Shown: one piece after another, positions 20,560-31,763 of the stretch
Position numbering within the stretch: position 1 is the first letter of the stretch
Layout of the letters: each line of letters begins with the position of its first letter
Assembly: GCA_022478985.1 (NCBI GenBank)
Contig: JAKSZP010012190.1
Coordinates: 1 to 64,000 of the forward strand
DNA from: Massospora cicadina
Lineage: Eukaryota; Entomophthoromycota; Entomophthoromycetes; Entomophthorales; Entomophthoraceae
DNA: 64,000 bases
Direction of reading: 5' to 3'
Notes under the pieces: model-generated
The model's database searches: none
Seen by the model: the letters and a program-made list of their open reading frames with translations, nothing else
Told to the model about the DNA's origin: nothing
Made by a program: the position numbers and the translations under genes

Positions 20560-21104
20560 ATTGAACGGACAAAAAAAACCAACTAAAACAAAAACCTAAA
20601 TAACTCCAACCAGGTGGGGAGCTAATACCGCTAGCCCACCATGGCAGAGGGTGAGGGGGGGTCAAGTGGTGTTTCTTATGACATATTCGGTTGGTTAGCA
20701 TCACCACATTTGTTGTAGAAGTGGACAAAAGCGGAGAGCCAGGGTGTGGGGGCACCCACATGGTGGGTTGACGTTGATAAATTATTGGTTACCTTCCTCA
20801 AGATAGCTTAGTAGATAGCTTCAACAAATTCCGCTACTTGGTTTTCAGCTTGAATGTGGGCTTTGGGAAGTAAATAAAATTAGGTGAGACTTTGTTAGGT
20901 AATTTTTGCATATGTGTTAATATCTGCTAATTGTGCCACATGCATGACCGCATCAGTGGCTTCAGTGGCCAATTTGGTTACGTCCTCCTGTGCTGCTTTG
21001 AGGAAGTTAGAGGGAAAATTGATTTTGCTCAGCCCTTGGTGGAATTGAGAAATGGACTGGTCCACTGCTTCAAGTAGGATTGGGCAATGGGATATGGCCA
21101 CCAC
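20560..21104 (-). pseudogene. C-terminal part of the Gag/ORF1-like protein, decayed
   Basis: Minus-strand fragments include an amphipathic, Ala- and Gln-rich segment at 20895-21104 and a terminal PPGWS motif near 20620. Copy 2 shows the same PPGWS end near 56860, after an Ala/Glu-rich helix. The fragments are separated by stops. The function is unknown. Confidence 0.4.
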
Positions 21105-21644
21105 TGCTAAGGTGAGCTGGTGGTCACCTTTGTAGGGGATGTCATTGGGTTTAAGAGTGAATCATTTAGGGGATGGGTATTTGTTAAAATCAGAATTAGA
21201 GAATTTGGTCCAAACACAATTGCGTGGGCTGAGAGGTTCACCAGAGTCCTCATTGGGTACAAAGTTATCTGATTTGTCAATCTCAGTCAATAATTTTAAT
21301 GTATTTTGGTTCACAGAAATAGTGGCTGGAGAATTTTAGTGGACATAAGTCAAATGGGCTGCTTGGGTTCAGATGGTGGTCCAGGCCTATTTCTGATTGG
21401 TGTGAGTGAAATTGGGTGGGATAGTGTGGGTGGGTTTGGTGGAGGCCAATTTTTTACTCTGACCCATCAAATGAGAACGTTGAGCGGGAGGGGGCAACAA
21501 AACACCCCATTTGGAGTCCGCTAAATATGGCTCAGAGGCCACACCAGAGGAAGTAGCTTGGGACAGGATTTTCTGGAATGGTCAAGTCTGAAACGGAGAG
21601 GACAAATCTGGCGACCAATATTCACCTGAGCCCAAAAGAAATGC

Positions 21645-22073
21645 TCAGGAGCTATGGTGATATGAGCATGAGGGGGGCTGTTGGGTTATAGCAGGGTGGT
21701 GTGGGATTATGGTGGCAGTGGCCTGAGGTGCAGCAAGGCGCTCTGCTCCAGAAGAAACGGCGAAGACAAGTTTGGGATGTGTCCCATAAGCCAGAATCCT
21801 CGCCATCAACTGGTCATACAACAGCTGGGGTGATAGGTGAGATGGAAGGGATGTAAAGAACACCACCAATGTGGTGTCTGAAGGAAGGCGAGTTTGGGTG
21901 GTAGGGATAGGAATCTTTTTGTAAATTAGGAGAGTAGAAGCTGCTACTGAATCCTCCTTCATTTGGAAGTCAATATCAAAATAGCTTTTAAATGGGCGGA
22001 AATCAATAAAGCAAGTTGGTGCAAATGCAGCCATGGCTACTTCAATTAATGCCTTGTCAGAATATGGGAACAA
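21645..22073 (-). pseudogene. Gag/ORF1-like protein, N-terminal domain, copy 1
   Basis: A 142-codon frame contains FIDFRPFKSYFDIDF, then LPSDTTLVVFFTSLPSHL and a helix LYDQLMARILAYG. The copy at 57988-58359 shares this order (FIDFHPYKGYFDLSF, LPADTTLVVQFASLPTHL, LHQELMDGLAAYG), so selection on a protein is likely in their past. The TTLVV-x-F-x-SLP / LxxYG pattern is reminiscent of RRM-like domains in LINE ORF1 proteins, but that is an inference. The product turns into Pro/His-rich sequence before its stop. Confidence 0.6.
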
Positions 22074-22461
22074 ACGCCCATAGTCAACTCTTGGGCAAAA
22101 TCCGATATTGGAATGTGGGAGGGAAAAAGGATGGGGGCGAGAATGGTGGATGCACGCCAGGTGGAGCGCTAATTCCCATTTAGGGACAAAACAGCTTGAA
22201 GAAGATGGTGGGCTATTATAACCTGTTCAAACGCATTTGCCCACAGGGCAGAAAACGCTAGGCGGTCAGTGCACTGCTACCCCACATTGGAGCAACAGGC
22301 GGCAGATCCATAATCATTTTTATAAAATGAGCGTAGTCAGACAGCAGTGGAAATTTAAACGCTTTTCCTAATAAAATGCGCTCAAAGTGAGAGCAAGCAG
22401 AAATAAAAAGTGCCTGTAATATCAGTTTTAAGTTAAATTATAAATTTTATTTTTGGTGGGC

Positions 22462-23357
22462 TGTTGGAATTTCAGTTGATCACATTATCTAACCTATTGA
22501 CTAATAAATTTGATGATTTGTAATTACAATTTAATATCTTGGCAATGGTCGCCAACTAAAGCTATTCTTGTCAGGAATCATCACTGACAATATTGAGCAA
22601 GAATTAGATGTAGGAGTAACACTTGACTTTTAAAATATGGATAAATTGTTCAGATAAAATGGATGAGATGCTGTCAGAAACTACCTAAGCGTTCTACCAC
22701 TTGTGGTAAATGGTAGGATCATCATTGTGGCAACGCAACCCAAATCAATTGGTTTTGAGTTCCTAAACTTAATTAATTGGTCACCAAACAAAAGAGGATT
22801 GTTACTTAAGAAAATCAGGCAATGATACCCGCCAAGGTTTGGTGCCTAAAACTCAAGGGTCAATCTAATTTAGTAATAAAAGAAATTGATTCCCAGTGTA
22901 CAGCTGAAAAGTTGTGCACTTATTATACTATAGAACTCCCAAATATTCCCTAATAAAATAAAATCAAAATTTTTTAATAACTTAGTTGTTTATACATTAG
23001 TTATATAGCATTACTCTTGGGATAAGAGTGCAATGATCAGATATCCTTATGTTGTTTTTATCAAACCTCTGCTTGGCTCTGCGTTAAGAGAATAGGGAAT
23101 TTTTCTCTACCAGATCAAAAATATCTTTTTTTTTAGTACTAGATGGTCAGATCAAAAATATCTTCAAGACAAAGAAGCACCTGTCTAGCGTTGGACCCTT
23201 TACTCAATGTAGCTTTTGGGAAATCAACAATAATAGTCTTCAACTATTAATGCCCCAGTCACTTATTTTCAAACAATCAAAACAAGTGGCCAAGAATCTT
23301 TGCAATTGAAATCAGTGCGCAGAAGCGAGCTACCATCCAGCAGCCCAGATTTTAACA
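22462..23357 (+). repeat. element C 5' LTR
   Basis: Starts TGTTGGAATTTCAG and ends TTTTAACA. It aligns with 35355-36214, except that it carries a 37-bp extra segment (20-bp insert plus TSD) at 23128-23164. Confidence 0.85.
23111..23164 (-). mobile_element. 20-bp LINE-tail insertion in the element C 5' LTR, 17-bp TSD
   Basis: CAGATCAAAAATATCTT occurs at 23111-23127 and 23148-23164, with TTTTTTTAGTACTAGATGGT between. On the minus strand the insert reads ACCATCTAGTACTAAAAAAA. The 3' LTR at about 36003 has the target sequence once and no insert, giving an empty-site control. Confidence 0.9.
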
Positions 23358-23359
23358 AT

Positions 23360-23376
23360 TGGTGTTCACTACAGGA
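23360..23376 (+). other. element C primer-binding site
   Basis: TGGTGTTCACTACAGGA follows the 5' LTR after two bases and is then followed by GGTAGTTGAG. It resembles the sites of elements B, D, E and the TRIM-like element. Confidence 0.75.
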
Positions 23377-23439
23377 GGTAGTTGAGTTATTAAAAGCCAA
23401 TTCAAACCACAATATCTTATAGAATGAGCTTTGGAAGCT

Positions 23440-24830
23440 CTGAATAAGTTAAAGACTGTAAATCAAAATGTTTTTAGCTTAGAATCTCAAGCTGATATTA
23501 ATACCTTGGAAGATGCATGTAATAAAGGCGGAAGAGATGCTCAAAAAAGTGAGGAATGTGAATATCGACCTGTGTGGATAAGTTGCCTCTTTGAAGTAAA
23601 AAGATGGTGAACTTATTAAGAAAGTTTTATTATAAAAGATTGAACGTGAAGTGGACTAAGAATGCATCTGAAAGTTTCATGAGGATATGGAGAAAATAAT
23701 GAAGTATATTTATGAGTTGGAGATTCACAAATGTGATTATGCGCAATTTGAGGCAAATGAGGCTTATGAGAATGCATGCAAAATCTAATCAGAAAGACCA
23801 CTATGCCATTAAATATGCCTAAATCATTTATTGGTGTGTTGAAATTAACTTCCCAAGCCACTCCCATGGCTACTCAAGTTGTTGGGAAAGAATCTCCTAT
23901 GAGTGGAGCGAAAATAGAATTTTGAAATGTGCCAATGCTGCCCACTTTTCACCAGGATAATGTCCCAGCATTTTTCTGTCTCTTTGAGATGACAATGTTT
24001 GGTTATGTGATTTTCAGAAAGCGGTGACCATAATGAACTGTCTAAGCACTGATTGTCAGAATCTGTTGTTACCTCACCTCAATGAGAACAACTCATCATA
24101 CGCTGAAGCAAAAGCAGTGATCATGTTAGAGGTTGGGAATCTTATTTGGATGGAGATTCACAAATAACAACTCATAGGTATACAATTCTGAAATGATGAG
24201 CCTCTGGCTAGCTTTGCCAATTGGTTTTACCAAGAATCCCAGACCTTGGCAGGGGCAAATGTGCTGACTGACTTTGATGCATGCATAACCATGCAGATGG
24301 CACTTTAGCCTTATCAAGAACCGCATTGAATTATGGTGGCGGCACTAGTAACTCAGACAATGAGCTTTCAGATTGTGGCCATTTGAAGATGCTTGGAGCC
24401 TCATTTGATGCTCCTAATCGCACTTTTAAAGTAATCCAAACAAATGCCCAAAATATTGTCAAATTCGCCAAACCATCTAAAGAATCTGAGAGTCAAATTT
24501 GTGACAAAAAAGTAAAACCCAAAAAAAAGATGAGTGGACAAATTGTCAATCCTCTGTTTCCAATGTGGGAAACCTAGACATGTAATTGCCCAGTTTTGGG
24601 ACAAAAAACAAAATGATCAGATCAATCTCATTCAGACCAGAGAAACTGGTTCATATTTTTGGAAAAGGACTAGCAGTCTAGACCAGGTACGTTCTATTAC
24701 TGCTGATAAACCTGTCCCACATGATATTAATGATGAATCAATATCTCTGACTTATTTGCATATAATGATGCGCCTGATTCGCACCCTAGTTGGTTAACAT
24801 GGATGTTAATACAATAAATTGAGCCAAAGT
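23440..24830 (+). pseudogene. element C: Gag remnant with coiled coil and zinc knuckle
   Basis: The N-terminal part (23440-23790) reads as heptad-like Lys/Glu-rich sequence (VIKAEEMLKKVRNVN, KIMKYIYELEIHKCDY), matching the coiled coil of element D. The capsid part near 23930-24010 reads LPTFHQDNVPAFFCLFEMTMFGY. A CCHC zinc knuckle starts at 24555 with CFQCGKPRHVIAQF, in which the last cysteine position is Phe. Many stops and frame changes break it. Gag would package element RNA. Confidence 0.7.
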
Positions 24831-25089
24831 GAAGGAGATCGACCCAAAATCATCAACGAGGTTGCTTGACCCTATGCGCGACAGTTAGCAGATAAAATCA
24901 GATCTTTTAAGTGTATTGAAGACTTAGTGAAAACGAAGTTGGATGAGGCGAACGTTTCCTTACTATAAGTGCAATCAAGGAGTCATTCCCTAACTTTATT
25001 GCAAAAATAATTCACACACTTGATTTGGCAAATAAGGCCACTATTAATTCAGTAAATTATTTATTGCAGTACTTATAGTGTACCTATGT

Positions 25090-25460
25090 TGATACTCTAG
25101 TCAATAGGATAAGATTATGAGCAATAATTGATAGTGGAGCGCCAATCAACATTGTTTCCACCAAATTAATGAAACACATGAAGATCTTGCTAAATTTAGA
25201 GCATCAAAAAGAGTATGGAATAGCCGACCAAACATTACCATCTCATGTGGAGCCTACAGTGCGCTACCACTTTGCTCTGTATCGCTGGTGTTGTCAGCTC
25301 TTGCCATAGCGCTGACCAAGAAATTATGACATACTTATTGGGACAGAGTTTCTGAGGATGTATGTGATGAAATGTGATTTTAAAGTGAACACCCTGATGA
25401 TATTGGGGCAGAAGTTGCCTTTGGTGTACCAGTGGGAGGGAGAGAGTCTGCTAAAATAGA
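25090..25460 (+). pseudogene. element C: aspartic protease remnant
   Basis: The active site reads Asp-Ser-Gly at 25130-25138 in AIIDSGAPINIVSTKLM. Ser in place of Thr occurs in functional aspartic proteases. The second motif DILIGTEFLRMY lies near 25329-25364. Stops lie between the two parts. Confidence 0.75.
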
Positions 25461-25609
25461 GAAATAATTTTTCAACTTGATTTATAATTATGATATATAC
25501 CCATCCACTTTAAATTAGTTGAACAAAAATGGAAAGCAATGCTGATGGAAATAATAGAGAATCACGGAATACCTTTAATGATGAATTCAATGAACACTAT
25601 TCCATTAGG

Positions 25610-26711
25610 TGTAAGTCTAGGGGAGCGACCCCTTTGCTTGGACTGGGTAATTTTCCCAAGTCCTAAAAAAGGGGGTCCAAAGAGGGTGGCTGTACCCCTA
25701 ATCACACAGGGCGACCTCGCCCATTTGGTAGATGAGCGCTGGATAACAGCTCTCCCTCTGTTGATTCCTCCCCCAGTTCCCATGCTTGCCTCCACCAAAT
25801 TAGTTTGCCAAATTGGGGAAATCTGCACAGAAATCATTGTTAACCATCATCCCCTTGAACTGGATGGACTTTATAAAACCAATAGCACCAAATTCTCAAA
25901 ATCAAAGCTGAAATGTCCAAAATCTATGGGAATAAAGCCCGATGAACGAGCAACTGATAGTTGGAAGGGAACAAGTAATGAATTCTTGGTCAAAATTGCC
26001 AATGTCATCAAGCCATTAAGCAGTACAGTTGCTGACTCCTAGTTCCACTCAAAATCATTGGGAACAAACCCCGGCATTCTGTTATCTCCATTAGGGACTG
26101 TTGCCAATAGTTTGAAGCCCCCATTTCAAAAATTGGGATTGGTAATTGAGGGTATCCATTGGGCCAGATGCCATTGCACTAACTGCTGTAAACGCAGTAG
26201 AGCCTCAGGTCAGGCGTTTGCAGATAAACCAATAATGACTTGACCTGCCACAAACTCCTTTGATGTCAGTTCAGAATAAAATGTTTCCCCCTCTCTCAAA
26301 AACGCGCTGGATTAGGTTGAAATTTGAGGGCCCAATCCCCTTCTTTGAAAAGCTTCCCCAAACCAAACACTATTTAATCAGTCACATTGCACTAGAATAT
26401 ATTTGGTCAATTTTAAGTAAACTTTTCAATAAAATCCTTCTACCCAATTCCAATTTTTATTCTGTCCAAATCTAAACCACCCTTCCTGTCTATATTTTAA
26501 CAACCCACAGGGCCCATGGCTGTGTTCACCTGTTTTATTGCTAAAGTTCTTAAACCTGACTATGGCTCATGGGTGCTCAGTGGCGAAATTCCTTCCTGGT
26601 TCCATAACTGTTGTGCATGTAGCAGTCCAATGGCATTTGGGCTTACCATTTGGGTGCTTCAGCACTTAAACTGGCAGGCCAGTCTAAAAGTAGCTTGCTG
26701 TTTTCCTGACA
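25610..26711 (+). repeat. element C' 5' LTR
   Basis: 1,102 bp, TGTAAGTC to TTCCTGACA. The 167-codon open frame at 25539-26042 crosses its left edge and is not conserved in the 3' LTR, so it is not annotated as a gene. Confidence 0.8.
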
Positions 26712-27145
26712 TAATTGATCAACAACTATTTTTGCCATTTCCGCCCTCCTCATTGAGATGAGCACAGCAGTAGTCCTTTTCTCTCAGCTGAATAAGGTTG
26801 TGAAGAAGTTCTATTATGGCACAATAGCCTAGTATCTCTCAATTTATCTAAGCCCACCCTCAAAAATAAGATTTTCATGGTAGGAGCAGCCAAGGTGGTC
26901 TTGGTACCAAATCTCAACTATTAATCATTGTCCAAATTAATTTCAATAGTTGTCATGGCTCACGTGCCCATGTAAGTATATTCTGACATCCTGACTTATT
27001 GAGTAGCTACTCCTGTCAAGGACCTAGTAATTACTCCAATCCTAGTACCATCTCTTCCTTATCTACAGACTCAACTATAGCTGCCAATAAAAGAGAATTT
27101 CTCCTACGTTTTATTGCCCATGAAAATTAGTTTGGAGCTCACCAC

Positions 27146-28920
27146 ATGTCCTTTGAGGCCTTGGTTGACACTGGAGCAGCGGTTAATTTTCTGAGTATAG
27201 AGCTAGCCCACCAGATGGAACTTGACCTGGACTTGGGTCCTACAGTGATGATCGCTTCATCAGCCTCCCAGCTCTCATATCTAGTTCAACGCCCAGTACC
27301 TTTTCTGTTCACCAGATTAGCTTTTGTGATTGGTTCTATGCAATGCTGAACTTGGTGTTTCTGGTAATCTTAGGGGTGGGTTGGTGGCGTCAACAGCATG
27401 CTAGAATTCACCTGGAGTCTAATATGTTGTCATTTACTAATGACCAATCAGAAGCCGAGCTTCCCTTAGTGGATACTCTTACAAAAACTCAAGGTTGCAG
27501 TTTGATCACTCCCCATGTTTCTCATGAAGGCCTACCATCAGATTTTCCAAAAGCATTGATGAAATATCAAAGTATCTTCGATTCTGAGAAGGTGGACCGC
27601 CTCCCCCCTCATACTAAATTTGATTTAGGGTTTAGAACGATGGTTAAGGTGGTAAATATTAACTGTCCTTTGTACCTGCATACAGCGGAGGAGGAGGTTG
27701 CTCTCAATGCATGGTTGGATGACATGCTTAAGAAAGGGTGGTTGTTCAAAGAGACATCACCAGTTAAGTCTTTCATCGTTTTTGCCAAGAAGGCTGATGG
27801 TTCCCTTTGTCTCTGCATGGATTATGTTCTTTTGAATAAAATCACTGTTCATGATTTCTAACTTTTGCCACTAGAGCAGATGATCGGTCAAGGGATTGCT
27901 AAGTCACGTGTGTTAAATAAACTGGATCTTGTCAATGCCTTTGACCAAATTTGGGTGATGAAGGTCAGGAATGGCTTACCACTATCCTAACAAAAAAAGG
28001 ATATTTTCCTATTTTAAGTATTGCCTTTTGGGTTAAAGAATGCACCGGCCACATTCCAAATAATGATTAATAGTGTGTTGGGTAATCTCTGGTTCACTTG
28101 CGCAGTAGCTTATATTGACAATATATTAGTACACTCCTGACTCCCAAACAACATGCAAATGATTTACAAGCAGTTGTGGCGGCCTTACATAAGGAGGGCC
28201 TATTTGTTAAGCCTTCAAAATGCAAGTTTTATTGGGAGGAAGTAACATTTTTATGCAATCTCATCTTAAAGGATGGCTGCACCATTACCTCTAACAAGTT
28301 GGGCGCCATCTGCGAGTGGCCTACTCCAATGACCCAAAAGTAATTAAGAAGCTTCTTGGGCACTATAATTTTCTTAAAAAAATTCTCCCCTGCCCTATCC
28401 CAGTTAGCCGCCCTACTTCATCTACTTACGGTTGAGAATGTCCCCTTTCATTGGACGCCTGAGTGCCAGCAGGCATTTTGAATCAATTTTGAGGAAATTT
28501 TGTAACCCCCTATCCTGAAACCCGCGGACCCTAAAGCCCTAGGTTGTATCCTATGATGCATCATCTGTTGAAGTTGGGGCTGTATTGCTTCAGGAGCATG
28601 AGGGGTTAGAGCACCCTATCGCCTACTTTTCTTACAAGTTCTCTCTATGGAGAAGACTTTGGCCATCTATGATAAGGAGCTGGCATATGTGACATGGGCC
28701 CTTACCCACTGGAGATATCTTTTTCAGGGTGCTCAACACAAGTTAACAGTGTGAACAGAGCATTAAGCCCTTCTCTACTTCCATAAACCACTGAAGTTTT
28801 CACACAGGCAAGCTCGAACCTACCAGGATTTGAGTAGCTTTTACTTCAAATGTGAGTATGTGAAGGGAGCGTTGAATGTTCTTCCCAACTTCTTAAGTCG
28901 TAACCCCACACTTGCCCTGT
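27146..28920 (+). pseudogene. element C': protease, RT and RNase H remnant
   Basis: The protease shows Asp-Thr-Gly at 27167-27175 and ILGVGWWRQ near 27370. RT follows with YMHTAEEE-like lead-in, a long open stretch to 27861, KLDLVNAFDQI near 27919, LPFGLKNAPATFQ near 28023 and the catalytic motif as Tyr-Ile-Asp-Asn at 28111-28122. The second Asp is replaced by Asn (GAT to AAT would be one G-to-A change). RNase H reads YDASSVEVGAVLLQ near 28551 and HPIAYFSYKFS near 28612. Stops are frequent. Confidence 0.8.
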
Positions 28921-28928
28921 AGACCCAT

Positions 28929-30480
28929 ATGAGGCGGATCTGGTTACCATTATCCCTCCACCCAATCTTTTCAATCATCCCTCCCAAGGTTTTGACAGTG
29001 GACTTAGCTCAAGATGTACCCCTAATCTCCCAAGTTTTAGCAGCTCAAACGGCCTGTGCTGAAGGGGTGTACCTTTTGGACCTATTGTCTCCTCCTGAAT
29101 TTAAACATTTATTGTATTCAATGGGTGAGGGTCTCATTCAAATTTTGGTCAAGAGTTTGGGTTACACCCCTTTTTGAGCTGAAGTAATTCAGGCTCACCA
29201 TGATACTCCCGTGGTCAGACACCCTGGGAAAAAGAAGTGCCTTTATTTAATCAAGCTTACCTGTTGCTGGACAGGTTTTTAAAGATGTACCGGCATATAT
29301 TTCAGATTGCATCACTTGTGCTCATGCCAAGTTGGATCCATCAGGAAAAATTGTCTTCTTCATCCCTTACAACAAGCAAAGGGTCCCTGGATTTTGGTGT
29401 CCGTGGACTTTATTGTTAAACTTCCCAGTTCCAATGGGTTTACCACGGTGATGGTGGTGGTCAACCATTTCACAAATTTTCCTTCTTTATCCCATGTTCC
29501 TCTGCTATCACTTTTGAGGATACTGCTCAACTTTTCGTGAGCCATGTGTTCTCAATGTTTGGTCTCTCACAGGAGATTGTTAGCAACTGAGGGCCTCAAT
29601 TAACAGCACGATTCTGGAATGAGCTCTTGGCAATTTTGAAGATTACGCCCTGACATTCCACCACGTACCACCCCAATCCAATGGCCAAACTGAACAGTTA
29701 GATCAAATCCTTGAGAAGTATCTGCGCTGTTACTTGGCTGCTGCTCAGTATACCTGGGCTAATGACCTCCCCCTCGCTCAGTTTGCATATAATAATGGAA
29801 CGCATGCCTCCACTGGATTCTCTCCATAAGAAGCGCCCTTAGGGTACAACCACTCATTCTTGTTTGGTCCATGCCTTCACCCAGAGGTACCAGCCGCAAC
29901 TGATCATGCCTAACGTATCTGGACGACGCAGTCCTTAGTTTGAGAGCATCTCACTAAGGCCATAAGCGACTATAAATGGTTTGTAGATTAGAAGTGGCTC
30001 CCAGCTCAAAACATCAAGGTCAGTTCATATGTCATGCTTGATATGTGCCATTTACAAATGCAGCTGCCCTCAAATAAATTTTCAAGCAAATGCTCAGATT
30101 TCCACTTGGTGGAGGAAGATTTAGGGAATTGTGCTTTCTGGTTAAAGTTGTCACCCCACTGGACGCAACACCCAGTTTTCCATGTATCTCAGTTATTCCC
30201 ATTCAAGGGAGTAATTATCTCAGATCCAGAGGCTATTGTGATTGAGGATGTGGAGGAGGCTGAAGTAGAGGGAAGCTTGGCATCCTGAAGATCTCAGAGG
30301 TCAATTCAATATCTTGAAACTTCTAAGGGTTATCCAGCCAATGAGAACAGTTGGATCAAGGCTCAAGACTGCGAAAACTGCATGGAAATGGTTGAGGCTT
30401 TCCAAATATTCCATCTCGATGCTCCCCATCCTTCGCAAAAGTTGCTACTTTAATGACCATCAAATTGAGTAGACTCACAA
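28929..30480 (+). pseudogene. element C': integrase and chromodomain remnant
   Basis: Integrase blocks include PAYISDCITCAHAK (zinc cysteines) near 29292, a VDFIVKLPSSNGFTTVMVVV core start near 29402, and NGQTEQLDQILEKYL near 29680 carrying the last catalytic residue. LPLAQFAYNNGTHASTGFSP follows near 29770. The C-terminus reads HPVFHVSQLFPF near 30170 and a worn chromodomain with ENSWIKAQDCEN near 30340. Element A has the same layout. Confidence 0.75.
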
Positions 30481-30525
30481 AAAAGTAGCTCTTTTGCAGT
30501 TGCCCAGTGGTGGTGCCCCTCCTTT

Positions 30526-30543
30526 GGCAAAAGGAAAGGATAA
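30526..30543 (+). other. element C' polypurine tract
   Basis: AAAAGGAAAGGATAA ends directly before the 3' LTR start TGTAAGTC at 30544. Confidence 0.7.
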
Positions 30544-31763
30544 TGTAAGTCTAGGGGAGTGACCCCTTTGCTTGGACCAAGCAATTTTCCCATTCCCTAA
30601 TAAAAAGGGTCCAAAAAGGGTGGCTGTACCCCTCATCACCTAGGGCGACCTCACCCATGTGGTAGATGATCTCTGGGTAACAGCTCTCCCTCTGAATATT
30701 CCTCCTTAGTTCCCATGCTTGCCTCCACCAAATTAGTTTGCCAAATTGGGAAAATCTGTGCGGAAATCATTGGTAACCGTCATCCTCTTGAACTGGATGG
30801 ACTTTATAAAACTGATGGTGCCAAATTCTCAAAATTGAAGCGGAAATTCCAAAATCTATGGAAATAAAGCCCGATGAACGAGCAACTAATAGTTGGAAGG
30901 GGACAAATAATTATTGTTGGTCTAAATTGCCAATGGCACTGAGCCATTGAGCAGTACAGTTGCTGACCCCATTATCCCTTTAAAATCATCAGGGACAAAC
31001 CTCAAGGGTTTGACATCTCCATTGGAGACTTTTATCATTAGTTTGATTTTCCTAATTCAAAAATCAAGATTGGCGAATGAGGGTATCAATTGGGCTGACT
31101 GAACGCTCCAGCGACCAGGCACAGGTAATTTGACCATCCCAAACCCGTTTCTGACTAGTTTGGACCGCCCCTATGTGGGGTTGCCCTGGGGATCCCCATT
31201 GTCCGTTGATCCAGATGCCGTCACCCTAACCACCATAAATGCAGTAAAGCCTTGGGCCAGGAATTTGTGGACAAACTGACAGCGACTTGACCTGATGCCA
31301 ACTCCTTTGATGTCAGTTAAGATCAAAATTGTTACCTCCTCCCTCAAAAAATTTTCTGGTTTAGGTTAAAATCTGAGGGACTTGATCCCCTGCTTTGATA
31401 AGCTGTACCAAGTTATACACTAAATTGTCAGTCGCATTATACTGAGAAAATTGTTGGTCAATTTCTTTATTTAACTTTTATATAAAATCCCTCTACCCAA
31501 TTCCAGTTTTTCATATGTCCAAATATAAACCACCCTTCCCGCTTATATTTTCCACATCCCACGGGGCCTGTGGCTGTGTTCACCTGGTGCGTTTCTAGGT
31601 TCTTAAAATGACTATGGCTCATGGGCGCTCAGTGGCGAAATTTCTTCCTGGTTCCATAAGAGTCACACAAGTAGCAGTGCCACTGGCATTTGGCTTACCA
31701 TTTGGGTGCTTTGGCACTTAAACTAGCAGGCCAGTCTAAAATTTACTTGCTGTCTTCCTGATA
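30544..31763 (+). repeat. element C' 3' LTR
   Basis: 1,220 bp, aligning with 25610-26711. It ends CCTGATA where the 5' LTR ends CCTGACA, one transition away from the canonical CA end. It is longer than the 5' LTR because of an extra segment around 31110-31200. Confidence 0.8.

Larger units (their letters stand above)
20497..22400 (-). mobile_element. Gag/ORF1-like dispersed repeat, copy 1
   Basis: This 1.9-kb stretch matches 56735-58600 in the same orientation. Shared blocks include ACCAGGGGATGGACATT at the left end, AACCAGGTGGG, a G-rich run around 20650 and the protein-coding part at 21645-22073. Coding is on the minus strand, and the left end is AT-rich with AAATAAA-like sequence on that strand, as expected for a 3' end. 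No reverse transcriptase accompanies it, so it is either a non-autonomous element or the ORF1 half of a broken LINE. Confidence 0.7.
25610..31763 (+). mobile_element. Element C': nested Ty3/gypsy chromodomain retrotransposon
   Basis: Two direct LTRs, both starting TGTAAGTCTAGGGGAG, enclose protease, RT, RNase H, integrase and a worn chromodomain. Flanking pentamers are TTAGG (25605-25609) and CTGGG (31764-31768), which differ by two transitions and may be a decayed duplication. It interrupts element C between protease and RT. No gag is recognisable between 26712 and 27140. The coding part resembles element A. Confidence 0.85.

Noticed and set aside
21139..21524. Plus-strand open frames over the Gag/ORF1-like repeat
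   Set aside because: Conservation with the second copy is on the minus strand; the plus-strand frames are shadows.
25539..26042. 167-codon open frame
   Set aside because: It spans the edge of the element C' LTR and is not conserved in the partner LTR.
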